Below, one piece after another: positions 48,706-60,417 of a stretch of 64,000 nucleotides of DNA (positions are counted from its first letter, which is position 1; the number at the start of each line of letters is the position of its first letter). This DNA comes from Bugulina stolonifera (lineage: Eukaryota > Bryozoa > Gymnolaemata > Cheilostomatida > Bugulidae), in NCBI GenBank assembly GCA_935421135.1, contig OW285189.1, positions 20,214,298 through 20,278,297 on the forward strand. The letters are read 5' to 3'. The notes below the pieces were generated by a model. That model saw only the letters and a program-made list of their open reading frames with translations, ran no database searches and was not told the DNA's origin. The translations under genes were made by a program, and so were the position numbers.

Positions 48706-51308
48706 CTTCAGCACATATGTGTGAGGATTGGGGAGGTCTTTGTATGTATTCGACTGAGTCAGAAAATCTCCGATTAGCCCTTCATATATGAACTAGAGCC
48801 AAACCACATCAATAGTTCATCCAGCTATTTTAAGAAATCCCATGACTGAATCTCTTTAATATAAATTATTAATGATAACCATTATTTAGTCCAAGCACCA
48901 ATTCTTGGTTAAGATATTGATTAGGGGTGGAATCATTCGCTGCCCTTCAAGTCACACAAATTTGGATAATGTTGACAGAGGTAAGGGATTAACAATCTTC
49001 AACCTATATCCCAAAATGAGTTTAGAAAATTTGGCTCAGTGATTAGCATTAATGAACATTGACAACTCTATGACAATGGTCAGTAAATCAAGATTATAAT
49101 TTCACAATAGTAGAATCAGAAAGCTGCCCTTGTCTTAGCCAGTATATAAATATGCAGGTAAGCGATAGTTTACCTGCAGTGTACAACTACAGCAGTGTTG
49201 CATAGTTGAGCCCTTGCTCATCGGCATATATTTCAAATATCATGTGGCAGTTACAAAAAAGTTGACAGCTCAGATCTTAGGGACATATTTCATTTCAATC
49301 TACCTGACTGAAGAGCATTGGTGACTCGAGTTGACAATAGAGGTAGCTACGTAATACATAGGCCGATGACATCATCGGGATTAGCCACCTCCCTGGCCTT
49401 CTCTTGCCAATTGTTTGCATTAACAGGTCTTCATCATGAGTTAAGGTATCCAGTAGTACGTGATCAACTAACACAGCCTGTATATCCTGGTAACCTTGAC
49501 ATGAAAAGTAGCAGATATACAAGGGGCGATCAATAAGTAGGGAGACTTTTTTAGTACAGACATCTAGCATCGCCATGTGCATTTTATTATTGGAATATGT
49601 TGTTTGGCAGCATCTTGTGATGCCATATGCATGATTTCACCGCAATTGCATCATCCTAACATCCGAAAATTAGAATTGTGTGAAGGGCTATCTAGTGCCA
49701 CCGTCTCATGTTGTGAGATGGCAAATCAAGAGGAAATTGAGCAGCAGATACAATTTTGGTTTAAACTTGGAAAAAACCAATGGAATACTATGAAATGGTG
49801 CAAACTGTTTGTGGAGATGATACTCTATCAAAATCTGCTATGTTCAAGTGGTATAACAAATTTCAAGGTTTGTTATTTTCACCAGGTCGCCTTGTGACTT
49901 GAAAAACTGACAACAATGTCAAACTTGTTCAACAACCAATCAACACAGAGAAAATATATATGAATTTTCACCTAAAGGGCAGACTATAAATATAGAATTC
50001 TATTTAGAAGTTATTGAGAGCTTACATAATGCATTATAGGCACAAAAGGCCATAAATAGTGGGCAACTAACCATTCACAGCTCTACCACGTCAATGAGCC
50101 TGCTCATAATGTGTTAGCAGTTAGGTCATTTCTACCCAAGCACAGTGTCACTGTATTTCTACATCCACCTCATTCTTTATACCTAGCACCGTGTGACTTC
50201 TAAATGCTGCCTCGGGTCAAAATGACCTTGAGAGGTCAAAATTTTGATGATGCAAATAAGATAAAGTAAAATGCAACAAAGTTGCTAAAGGAGGTTTTAA
50301 AGACAGAGTTTTTGAGGTACTTGGAAACATGGCAAGAACGCTGGAATCAGTGTATAGACCGCCAAGGAGAGTAGTTTGAAGGTGGCAGAAAAATTTAAGT
50401 ATGTAAATGCATTTAAGTATCTCTAACAAAAAAGTCTCCCTACTTAATTGATCGCCCCTCATATATGTAATATAACAACCCTTAGTTTCAAAATCTTAGT
50501 AGAGAAGCTATAAAATTGAGAGTTGTGTGCTCCTGACTGTAACTACCAATAGCAATATTTATGAGAAAGACGGAATTGTGCATCTATTGTGTGAAAAATG
50601 CTTTTTTGCATGCTTTGGCGCAAAGCACAACATTTTTAGAGGCTTATATGATAAGATTGATTTACAACTAATGAATTAACATACAATGCTGGTTTAGGGA
50701 GGATTTACACGTACATGTACATATATACATACCAAAACTGTACATACCAAATTCATAACTTCTTCTCTTTATGTTTGATAGGAATGAGACAGACATGTAC
50801 AGCCTAATTGGATAATCTCTAACGTGGAGTGGATTTGTTGTTGGAGGGATCAACAGAGGACTTAGTCTCACGCCATAGAATCTGAGCTACAACATTACGT
50901 TACTTACAACTTTAAGCAGCTACTAGTTACGTCTTTGAGAAGCTACTATGTTACTTTTGTGAGAAGCTACCATCACTCACGGAAATATATGTCACTTTAT
51001 AATACAAACAAAGAAACTATGTGCCATCGACACTAGTAGCATACATATTATTGTAATTAACACAATGTCACAATGGAATCCCTAGGATATTGTTAATTTC
51101 GGTGCCAGATGGTATGTGATATCTCATCCTATACCTGTTAATCTCCCTCTAGGTCAAACCAAAAACAGACATTCAAACCAGAGATAATATATGGAAAAGT
51201 AGAATACAACCAAGTAGTATACACATACCTAGATACACGATACATCATCCAAGGCGTTTCCACCCAGTATTGATCCGCCTTTTCTCCTCATCTCCGTGAT
51301 CTGGCTTG
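48706..51308 (-). CDS. unknown gene, four phase-linked exons
   Basis: Exons 51244-51308 (SQITEMRRKGGSILGGNALD), 50748-50886 (LRFYGVRLSPLLIPPTTNPL, ends RRSYEF), 49304-49494 (YQDIQAVLVDHVLLDTLTHD, ends SPMLFSQ) and 48706-48792 (FIYEGLIGDFLTQSNTYKDL, ends YVLK) join with every phase matching and canonical GT-AG words. The chain gives about 160 residues. The composition is that of a folded protein with alternating beta-like and helical stretches and few Cys; I do not recognise a family. Its strand and position suggest it continues into the 47.8-kb exon and the membrane-anchored 3' end at 42.9 kb. A - strand frame at 51440-51590 (YTNYWYYTAIPSVVDEYGRQ) may be another piece upstream. A mariner element sits in the intron between the second and third exons. 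Confidence 0.6.
49518..50463 (+). mobile_element. mariner-type DNA transposon, inactive
   Basis: Terminal inverted repeats (start: ta(c/t)(a/g)aggggcgatcaat, then aagtagggagactttttt) lie at 49518-49555 and 50426-50463. They are flanked by a TA duplication (49516-49517 and 50464-50465), as mariner targets TA. The + strand between them holds a broken transposase. An N-terminal helix-turn-helix part (EEIEQQIQFWFKLGKN) is followed after a frameshift by GDDTLSKSAMFKWYNKFQG. A C-terminal part has family words VKMTLRGQNFDD and WQERWNQCID interrupted by stops. At 946 bp it is shorter than the usual 1.3 kb, so the middle is deleted. The positions of the second and third catalytic aspartates read Val and Tyr. 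It is a fossil. Confidence 0.9.
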
Positions 51309-52982
51309 CTGCATAAGTGAAAATATGTACTTGAAATAATATGCTATGTAAATAATATCACGTAGATAATAAAATAATATTATTTATGCATATATTAAAG
51401 TGTCATTATTAAGAAATAATAAGTTCAGTACCTTGCATTCCTATGTAATAATTATCTAGCTACAAGTAGTGTAGAAGTTATCTGCCTCCCATATTCGTCA
51501 ACAACAGAAGGAATAGCAGTGTAGTACCAGTAATTGGTATACTTACAACTCATCAAACTTGTTGCATTTATATTACTTAGAAATCGCTACTAAGAACTAA
51601 TTACATAACGTAAATAAACTGAAGTATATAATAGCAATAATTCATCATAATATGCATGTAAAATATGGATTTAAATATGTTTATGTGGTAGCTGTGCAAT
51701 TAACACCTGGGATAAGGATCGGTGTGCCTTGGAGTATCAATTGTATTTCACTTTTTGATATTACACTCAGGCTAGGAACAGTTAGTTAGGTTAGAAAAAT
51801 CCGGTTCATTTACAATATTGCCGTTGATTGTTTTTGTTTGAGCTCTAGTGCATTTCCAAAATTCCAGCAACCAAATAATCGTAATAATCATGTTACATTT
51901 AGGGCGGATTATATGCTTATTTCCTGATATTCCACAGGAACATTCAAGAAAATCTTTGTATTTTTAATCAGGTACAAGAAAACGTATTTTATTGTACAAC
52001 AAATTTTAGAAGTGCAAGGCCATTGTTTGAATTTATCTGTTTCAAGTCCATTTCATCGAACAAAATTGTTGGTAGATTTCTGATGTTTTGTTTTAGAATT
52101 TACCCAATGCTAATTCACTTTCTCTAAATTAGAAAAAACTAATCTCTTCATATCCCTGGGATTAATAACGGGAAGTAAAACTGGTAAGTTTTATGTGTTT
52201 GTATAGTAACTATAATATAAATTGAGGGTCATAACAATTTACACATATATATGTACTTGTAGATCAAGTGAGAAGAAATAGATAAGATTAAATTTTTGAC
52301 CAGACACGTTATATCTTGTTAATAAGTATTTCTTTTGACTAAGTACCTGCATCGTTCTCACTATTCCAATAGCAGTCAATTGTTGACTAGCATTCTCACA
52401 TACCTTAATTCAACTTAGAAATACTTGCTTCCTGATTAGCTACCATAACGTCCAATCCTGAAAGAAAGATGACTCTTTCTACAAAAAACATAAATTTGTG
52501 GCTTTAAGAAAAAGATTGACGAATAATGCAAGACAGGAAGATGTTTTAATTATCGTATTGTAAAAATAATTATCCAATCACTTGGAGGGACAGTAGAATA
52601 ATTTGTAAGAGCATGGGCTTAAACAATGCTATTGAGACCTGGTGATCTAAACCGGAATAGCTCTCTCTCTCATCCTGTGTGTTCAATTTTTATACCGAGG
52701 TACTTCCACCTCTACTCACGTGCCTACAACAGAGAATAAGACGTACATTGTATATATATGTAATATCTTGATAATAATACAAATATGCCAAGGTTACTAA
52801 AAACTACATCACCTACTTAATAGCCTAGTAATTCAGCAACAACACCTCATAAAATTTGAAAAAATACAAAAATTCTATACGAATCATTTTGTTCTTTCAG
52901 CAATTTATCAATAAATCCAGTTTTTAACCAAAAATGACGCTATAGCAAGTTGGATTTACCAGCATTCAAAATTTACAAGGCT
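51309..52982. other. upstream of the - strand gene; no firm exon
   Basis: A stretch near 52450 has a good - strand acceptor (ctttctttcag) and a short frame LDVMVANQEASISKLN ending in a stop. A tRNA-like word at 52600-52660 (gtaagagcatgggctta, then acctggtgatctaaacc) may be a decayed SINE head. AT-rich otherwise. Confidence 0.25.
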
Positions 52983-53753
52983 ACCAGACAATAAGGAATT
53001 ATCCAAGACGTTGTCGCAGCGGGTACATGACGTAGCTGTACATACTTTGTATGATGTTCTACAATATTATTATTACATTAGAATAAGATTACCATTGCAG
53101 CGGTGTAAAAGTAGGTGGTGATGCAATCAATGTCTTAAAACAATGAAATACACAATATTATTATTCTATATTATGTATAATGATTCTCCTCCCAAAGCTT
53201 AACAATCTTACAAGTGCCTCAACAATAATACTAGTTAGTAGATAATACCAAATATACACAATGATTGGATGACATAACCAATCGAAATTAGTTGCCTATC
53301 TGCGTGGATTTGTTGAGTGTAACAAAAACGTCTACACAGAATTCCAGTGATGTATTTTTTGCTTCTTTACATGTCGCCCAGACAGTGCAATAAATTATAA
53401 TGAAGATGAGCCCAAATAAGGAATTACCCGAGACACTCTCACAAAAGCTACATTACGTATTCGTACATATTTCTCTTAATATCTAGCAATATTATTATTA
53501 CATTAGAATAAGATTACTATTGCAGTGGTGTAGAAGCAGGTGGTGATGTATTCAATGTCTTAAAACAATGAAATACACAATATTATTATTCTATGTTATG
53601 TATAATAATATCAATAATATTATGTATAACGGATTCTCCTCCCAAAGCTTGAGACTTACTAGGGCCTACACAATATCCCCAGTAGTAGCTAATAGCAAAT
53701 GAACACTAATTGAAACTAATTGCATATCTTGGTGGATTTGCTAAGTTTAACCA
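52983..53753. repeat. segmental tandem duplication, about 340 bp, offset 425 bp
   Basis: 52983-53324 and 53411-53753 share the same order of words: ataaggaatta, caatattattattacattag, gtcttaaaacaatgaaatac, gattctcctcccaaagctt and tggatttg. Single-base differences and small indels separate the copies. A short insertion repeating aataatatca has been added in the second copy. The duplication is diverged and non-coding. What the unit was originally is unknown. Confidence 0.85.
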
Positions 53754-54033
53754 TCAACAGTTAGACAGAAGGCAATTCAACTTATTGTGTTGACATCTCT
53801 TTATGCCCATTTTACCCCAAAGAGTTTCCTCATTTCCAGGAATGACTTTCCTTATTGTGATACTTAATTGCAATAAAACCATCCCTATTCAATTATCGTT
53901 GACCCACACATATATCATAGATGTCGTAAAAGGTAGGCATTTTACATAAATTGAACAACGGCTAACTACATATACAGCAAATTGTAACTTAATTTTGGAA
54001 GTTCTTCTCCAGACCGAAGTGCAGATAGAAATA

Positions 54034-54462
54034 CCAAACGGTACAGCATTGCATACAAAGGGTACGGTATCGCATATAAACTGTACGGTATTGCATACAA
54101 ACGATACGGTATCGCATACAAACTGTATAGTATTGCATACAAACGGTACAGCATTGCATACAAACTGTATAGTATTGCATACAAACGGTACGGTATTGCA
54201 TACAAACTGTACGGTATTGTATACAAATGGTACGGTATCGCATACAAACGGTACGGTATTGCATACAAACTGTATAGTATTGCATACAAACGGTACGGTA
54301 TTGCATACAAACTGTACAGTATTGCATACAAACGGTACGGTATTGTATACAAACGGTACAGTATTGCATACAAACTGTACGGTATTGCATACAAACGGTA
54401 CGGTATTGCATACAAACAGTACAGTATTGCATACAGACTGTACGGTATTGCATACAAATATA
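54034..54462. repeat. 21-bp minisatellite, about 20 copies
   Basis: The unit gtattgcatacaaacggtacg repeats with a period of 21 bases (higher-order alternation of aaactgta and aaacggta gives 42). The period is a multiple of three and the unit contains no stop in four of six frames, so reading frames of 150-210 codons appear on both strands. These heptapeptide-repeat frames are artefacts. Confidence 0.95.
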
Positions 54463-57070
54463 ATAAAATGGTTGAATTTTAACCCGTCAAGCACTAGATC
54501 ACACAACGCAATTTTTGACCCTCCCAAATATCTACCAGCGCATTAAAAAATCCCTATTTTGACAGCATAAAAATAAAAGGATCTTGACCTGGAGTTGATC
54601 AACATACCACCCAAAGAACATGTTCGTACAATTTTTCCCATGTACCGTGGTAGTTAACGTTCAACCATAGGAGCACATGGACTCTCAGGAGCGGGCAACG
54701 TCTGGAGATTAACTCCATTACTACTAATCCAAACCATCATGAATTGGGACATTTGCAACTTGGGGGCTGGCCACTGGTTTACTTAATCCGCTTGATTTTG
54801 TAATAGACCCAATTTTGGTCTATTGGACGGATTAGGTTCACACCCTGATTACTGTTCTAGACGAAGTCAAACAACTACGGCTGCAACTTAGGACATATTT
54901 ACAGGTGGCATCCTATGCAAACTACCAACGGCATCACACTGGAACATTATTTATTCCAATTAATCCCCAGATCTGTGTTGAATGCTATAATAATACAACT
55001 ATGTACGTACATGACATTATTATATGATTGATATAGCTACCAATCAATAATATTGTGACATGCACATTATAGCATTCAACAGAATGTACTAAGGCTGATC
55101 CTGTTGTACCTTCCTTCCATTTACAAACAGGTTGCAATTTTGAAAATGAAATTTTATTTACTTATTTGCTAATATGAGGTGGAAAACATTCCTGAAGCAT
55201 CCTGTGCAGTAACAACTCAGCATTTCATCAATCACTCTCTAGTCATGTTAGGTACTTAAGCTCATGTTGTTCTTGTGTACTATGTCAGGAGTTACCGAAG
55301 TTAGCTATGTGGTAACATTAGACAGATATGTTCCAAAACTGGCATTCAAGGTCCAATTTAAATGGTCACGACAAGAGCTTGAGATGAAATAGGACCAGCT
55401 TGGGATGGATCTATCAGTAAAGTTTTCAACAGGTTCTAAGACTACAGATTTATAATAATAAACTGCCTTCATCTTGTGGTTGGAAAAGACTAGATAATCA
55501 ATTCTTTAACATGTTTGGTGACACCATGTGCTTGACAGAGTTGTACCTTAGGTTGAGGCGAGCGGATACAACTAAAATTTTCTTACAAATCGCTATATAA
55601 TAAGATGAGAGTTTAAAAGGACTTATTATTTTCCAATGCTGCAGATTTTAAGAGTTCGCAGTACAATGAACGCTTTATGACCAAAAGAAATTGCTTTGTT
55701 CCTAGTACACCTTATTTCCAGAGAGGAAAATAGAAAACAACAATGTGTATTTAATGAAAGGTCAAGCTTTGGGCAGGAAGTCCTTTGCCTTACAGTGCAA
55801 GCACTGTACTACAGATGTTGACAATTTAGCACCAAAATTCTCAGCACCACAAGTGCTACAGCATCAGTACATGTATAGTATGCATTTTACAAAGATTAAG
55901 TTTAACCAATGTGGCACAGATTTGGTCATGTAAAAATTAATATAATTTATAGTTAATCAACCATGCATGCACTGCAATGGTTTTTGTATAATTTTGTTAG
56001 TATTAGAAGAAATTTGTCACAAAGCTGGATGCCCTTTGTCACTACTACTCGACTAGGAGTCATTTATTTATTTAATTATTATTTTTTCGATCCATGTACC
56101 AGCTAGCCGATAAAGTTGGATTGTGACAATAATTAAGAAAAAGAGTGAACAAATTCATCATGATGTGTTAAGAGCGGACACGTAACGCACATGTATAAAA
56201 GCGCTCTTTAGGCGTTTCTGTGTCCTGCATTTACAATGTAGGTGGGCGGCATACAGTTTTTAGTCGAGAGGAGACCGTAGCTTAATTTAAAACAATACGA
56301 CGAAAAAGTGGATGGCTTTTACCAGATGTGATCTTCCTAAACATCAACTCTGAAAAGCTATCAATAAAATTACAAAGGGAACAGAAATTTAAAAACTTCA
56401 GTCTGTCGAGGTACTGGCTGAATGATTTTAGTAGCGGACTCCTGTATATGCTCGAGCTTTAATTTAGAGCCCACATTTTCAAAGCATGTCCATAAAAGAT
56501 TCAAATTTATATGAAAAAAATTAGCAACTGAAAACAAAATGGAAACATTACCTATACTTGAATTATAGTTGGCGTTGATAGGAGTAAAGTAGAAAGCTGA
56601 GAATACAAATGTCTGACATTAGGATTCAATGACTGTGATCTTCCGGTTCACATGGTCTAAAGAAAATTACAGACTCAAATTGTTAGTCAAACTACTGTTT
56701 TTAATAAAAAGTTAGTGTAAAAATATCATATTATACTACCCACTAACCAATAATCAGTTTTCATGATGTGGTCCAATCATGAGTGTAAACCAGACAATCT
56801 CTTTTACAGAGTTCGAAATATTTTGGGCAAAATTTCACATTGAATAAGGCTAACAGAACGTTGAGCGTCTTTTGAGTGTGAAACCCTCAATATCAAAATA
56901 ACTAATGACTCAAGAGTTTGATCATGGAATTTTAAGAACTACATGTACACACAGTAATAATATATTTATCAGTAAAGCTGTTCATGTACATGTATGTAGC
57001 GGACAATCTGAAAAATGAGGGAAAACACTTAACTAGGAGATGGTCCATAACAGTATAGAAGTTATCCTAC
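54463..57070. other. no gene firmly recognised
   Basis: Two weak - strand items were seen. 54670-54715 reads TLPAPESPCAPMVER and stops after an acceptor-like tctccag. 56625-56662 reads HVNRKITVIES and stops after the strong acceptor ttttctttag; this could be the last exon of the 57-60.7 kb gene, but the phase link is missing. A 62-codon + strand frame at 55745-55933 is not recognised. Confidence 0.25.
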
Positions 57071-57841
57071 CTTACTCAGCACTAACATTTCACCAACGGC
57101 AACGTGCAACTATCAGTAGTACATAAATACCTGTATGATCGCAAGAACACCGGCAGTGGAAGCAATAATTTGTTCCCTTTGTATAACATCAATACATTAT
57201 GATATCACAGCCATATTCCGCTTGGACAGTAGCCAGTTCTAGAACACATTGCAGGTTGATAGAGATCAAGAGTGGTATTGGTTGCCAACGAAACAGATGG
57301 AACCAGTAGCAAATATAGAACACAACATTGTTGTTTTACCAAATTAGTGAAAAACAACCTGATAACATCAATGAGCTTACCAAAATGTGTGACGACAAAG
57401 TTGTATGAATGAGCAAGAATGCACAGGTCTATCTATACCTGTTAGTTAGTCCTGCTTGCAGAAGGCAAATAGTAATATAACTTATACTTAGTATAATAGT
57501 GATATAACTTATACTTGTATATGAAGAAGTAGTAGGTAGAAGAGATTACCTTTCACTCACTGAGACAAGTCTCTCTACTTGATCAGCTCCCAAATACACC
57601 GACTACAACTACAGCATTTCTATTCGGCAGAATGTAAACTGCTATGTTTCAATGTCTGCAGGTACCAGGTATATCTGATGCGTCTAGCCACCCTGTGAGT
57701 AAAGCTAACAAAGTCGCACATAGTCACTCCTTGGGAATACCTTTGAATATATCTTCTGGAAGCAAAGAAAGAATATAAAGATCAAGAGCAGCATCTACAT
57801 GTAGATTATTACAGGCTACACTTACTGCTACTCCAATTATT
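57071..57841 (-). CDS. unknown gene, five small phase-linked exons
   Basis: Exons 57826-57841 (IIGVA), 57741-57755 (KIYSK), 57550-57602 (SVYLGADQVERLVSVSE), 57131-57176 (REQIIASTAGVLAIIQ) and 57071-57109 (LHVAVGEMLVLSK) keep one frame through four introns. Donors and acceptors are mostly strong (gtaagt; ctttctttgcttccag). The exons are very small (15-53 bases) and the first intron is only 69 bases and stop-free. Retained, it would read through to a stop at 57736 instead. The last three exons have the alternating Leu/Val/Ala pattern of packed helices, as in HEAT/armadillo-like proteins; that is an impression, not a family match. Upstream parts probably lie at 58.0-60.7 kb. Confidence 0.45.
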
Positions 57842-57991
57842 CTAGATTAGTACATTAATAAACTTCCCTCTGAATTAAACCCCTTCGAAGGGGACATTCT
57901 TGTAGAACCAACTACAAAAGAGCAGCCACAATAGAAAACTCACAAACTTATGGCTACTTCATAAAACACATTAATAGATACCAGCTCACAC

Positions 57992-58078
57992 TTTATGAAC
58001 ACAAGCAACCACAATGTCAGATGTGGTATCTATATATAGAAGTCCAAGGGCAACCTGTTGGCCACAATACATTTCTGT
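57992..58078 (-). CDS. probable exon of the 57-60.7 kb unknown gene
   Basis: After the acceptor gaaattag the frame TEMYCGQQVALGLLYIDTTS continues to DIVVACVHK before a gtgtgag donor (87 bases, phase 0 at both ends). Another frame is open for part of the exon. A second exon-like stretch at 58195-58261 (KDVVQCLQGVMLRYKLQQLT) lies just upstream but ends in a different phase. Confidence 0.35.
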
Positions 58079-58598
58079 CTAATTTCCTCATGTCAAACTT
58101 TCACTTGGGTGTGTTACCTAATCAATACTAGACAACAGTGTAGCCTCTCATAATCAAGTAGACAATTTGGAGAGCTCAGATCTCCAGGTGATACAAAAAC
58201 AAGTTAATTGCTGCAGTTTATATCGCAACATTACTCCCTGCAAGCATTGAACAACATCCTTCTACACATTAGATGATTATGAGCCAGGTTATATGAAATA
58301 TTTAGTGATAAATAAAGGTGGCAAATACTTAGTGTCTGGGACAAATAATTTTTATGAACCAGTAAATGGCAGTTGAGTTAATGGTGAGATGCGGTGGCAC
58401 AAAAGCAAATAATTTCTTGCCACAAGTGTGACACAGCACAGTGAAAAAGCAGCTGTTCGCCTATATTTAAATCATACAGTGTATCATAATTATATTACTA
58501 ACCAATAGACTGGATCTCTTTCATTTAAGGGTTACTCTCAATGTCATTGGCCCAGACAACCATACATAACAACTTGTTGCAGCTGTGTTCACAACTAC

Positions 58599-58638
58599 CT
58601 GCAAGTACTTGATAAGTAGTGACAACTCCAAATGCAAC
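58599..58638 (-). CDS. probable exon of the 57-60.7 kb unknown gene
   Basis: Bounded by ctactgtctag and cag/gtagttg, 40 bases reading VAFGVVTTYQVLA plus one base. Small like its neighbours; the link to other exons is unproven. Confidence 0.3.
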
Positions 58639-58721
58639 CTAGACAGTAGATGGGTAATTCCAAGAGTAATAATTCTATATTGCATACATAGCATTACCAC
58701 CAGAGGGACTAGGGAAACCAT

Positions 58722-58757
58722 TGACCATAATCAGAAGTTATCCTCTCCCAAGTTCTC
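58722..58757. repeat. degraded arm of the 2851-2923 hairpin family
   Basis: tgaccataatcagaagttat and the following cctctccca match one arm of the hairpin at 2851-2883 with a few substitutions. Confidence 0.5.
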
Positions 58758-59054
58758 TTTTTTCCCAGGGTGCACACACAATCTTGAGTCAACTTTTGTT
58801 AGTCAAATACTTTTATAAAACTACATGTGTAGAGTTGAAGCCAATACAGACACTTTGAAATTATTTTCAAGTCCCAAATCACTCTAAAGGTAGAGACATC
58901 ACCCTTGGAAAATCCCAATTTTACTACAAGCTCTTTGGTGTATCCTAATAGTGTACCAGCAAGCCTGGCTTCGGTGGAAATTTGGGAGCTCATTAGCCAT
59001 CAAAAATGCTAAATTTTAATCTTAGTGATCTGAAGAAACAACCTAAGTTTGTCA

Positions 59055-59514
59055 GAGCTAGGTCCAAGTCAACTTCAAGTCAACAATCCAAGTCATTTAT
59101 AAAATTTTAGAGGCAAGTCAAGTCAAAGTAAGTGCTGCCTCAAGTCACGCAAGTGCTAAATGCAAGTATCAAGTCAAATCCAGTAGAAATGCAAACTAAG
59201 TGGAAGACAACTCCAAAAAACCATGCGTCTTCTAAAACATTGAATTTTTCATTTAGTAGACATTCCAATCCCGGTAAAACCAAGCCAAGGTGTAGATGGG
59301 ATGTCTGTTATGTAATTATGGTAAAGAACTCGTCTATAAATGTAATAATATTGGCATTATGGTTTAGACTGGTCATGTGATATTTCACAGTCACAGTGTC
59401 ACAACTAATCCTTATTGCAAGGTCTCTCTGTAACATTGACTTGGTAGACCCCAAGTCACAAGTCATTCAGATTTCCAAGTCAAGTCAACTTTTGACTTGA
59501 CTTGGACCCAGCTC
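59055..59514. mobile_element. CAAGTC-type inverted-repeat element (MITE-like)
   Basis: gagctaggtccaagtc at 59055-59070 is mirrored by gacttggacccagctc at 59499-59514 (15 of 16 match). Internal DNA near both ends is made of caagtca words, and a perfect 14-bp hairpin (ccaagtcaagtcaa/ttgacttgacttgg) lies at 59474-59505. There is no transposase frame, so it would be non-autonomous. It lies in a presumed intron. Target duplication is not clear. Confidence 0.65.
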
Positions 59515-59753
59515 AGGTGATTATTGCTATGCAGAGCTATTTCCAACTATATAGCAGCTAAAACACTTTGTTTGGAAGCCTGTGGTAGGTGGTAGTTCAC
59601 CATTCTAATATATTAGTGCTGTTCTCTCCCTATTCAATGAAAGACACTTACTTAAGAGCTTGCAGTAGCTTTAGGAAAGCTATAAGAATGTTTATCACGT
59701 TGGTTGGTTTCTATACTACATGTTTGGTCAACTGGGAATACAATACTCTATCT

Positions 59754-59925
59754 TTTTAGGGCAAGGCTTCATATTTTCCCTCCAACATATTTGGGTACAA
59801 ATAATGTACATGTAATATTAGATGCAGATACTCACTTTAGGATTGCCAGTGTGAAACAAGGAGTTGTCATTTCCTATCACAGCGACGCTGATCCAAAAGA
59901 GGGCAGAAACATTTTTTTGACATGA
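59754..59925 (+). CDS. possible terminal exon on the + strand (unknown)
   Basis: A good acceptor (ctatctttttag) is followed by a frame starting ARLHIFPPTYLGTNNVHVIL and ending GRNIFLT before a stop at 59923-59925. It lies within the presumed - strand gene, has no partner exon and may be chance or an element remnant. Confidence 0.2.
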
Positions 59926-60417
59926 CTAATTATGAACTGAGGGTAGGCAACCCCAAATTAATGACACCCTCTACATCAGTGGATGGTATTGGTCAAGGGT
60001 AAAAATGTTATCATCAGAAGCTGGCATTATACACAGAACTTGAGACAACCTTTATTCCCATCCATCACCCAAGATCTTTTCCTGTGCAACAGACAGTCCA
60101 ATTCCTATCTAATTACTTTTTCTTTGGAGGCACAGTCATGTTAGGAGACCAACATCACTGTACCATAGAATAGAGGAGATAACTCCCAAGTTTGTGTGCC
60201 TGTGCTGGATATTTATTCAGTGGCTTTTAGCTGAGCTACTTGGGAGCTTCAACTAGGTTCTCGCTGAATTTGGGCAATTACTTCCTGGTATAAAGCACAT
60301 AGCCTACCTACCTAACCAAATTGCCTCAGTAAAAACATACCCAAAACCAAAGAAAAGCTGACCTGCCAATGACATGCACAAGCTTGCAGTGCAAATAGAA
60401 CAGTTGTGACCACTTAC

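Noticed and set aside
53889..54546. Four frames of 154-212 codons on both strands
   Set aside because: Products of the stop-free 21-bp minisatellite; no splice, start-context or composition evidence outside the array.
57736..57826. Read-through frame after the IIGVA exon ending DIFKGIPKE and a stop
   Set aside because: The stretch begins with gtaagt and contains a classic pyrimidine tract and cag. It is better explained as a 69-base intron, with the stop beyond the next exon's donor.
58990..59540. CAAGTC repeats as a coding or tandem repeat
   Set aside because: The words are arranged as inverted ends of an element, not as a regular tandem or a frame.
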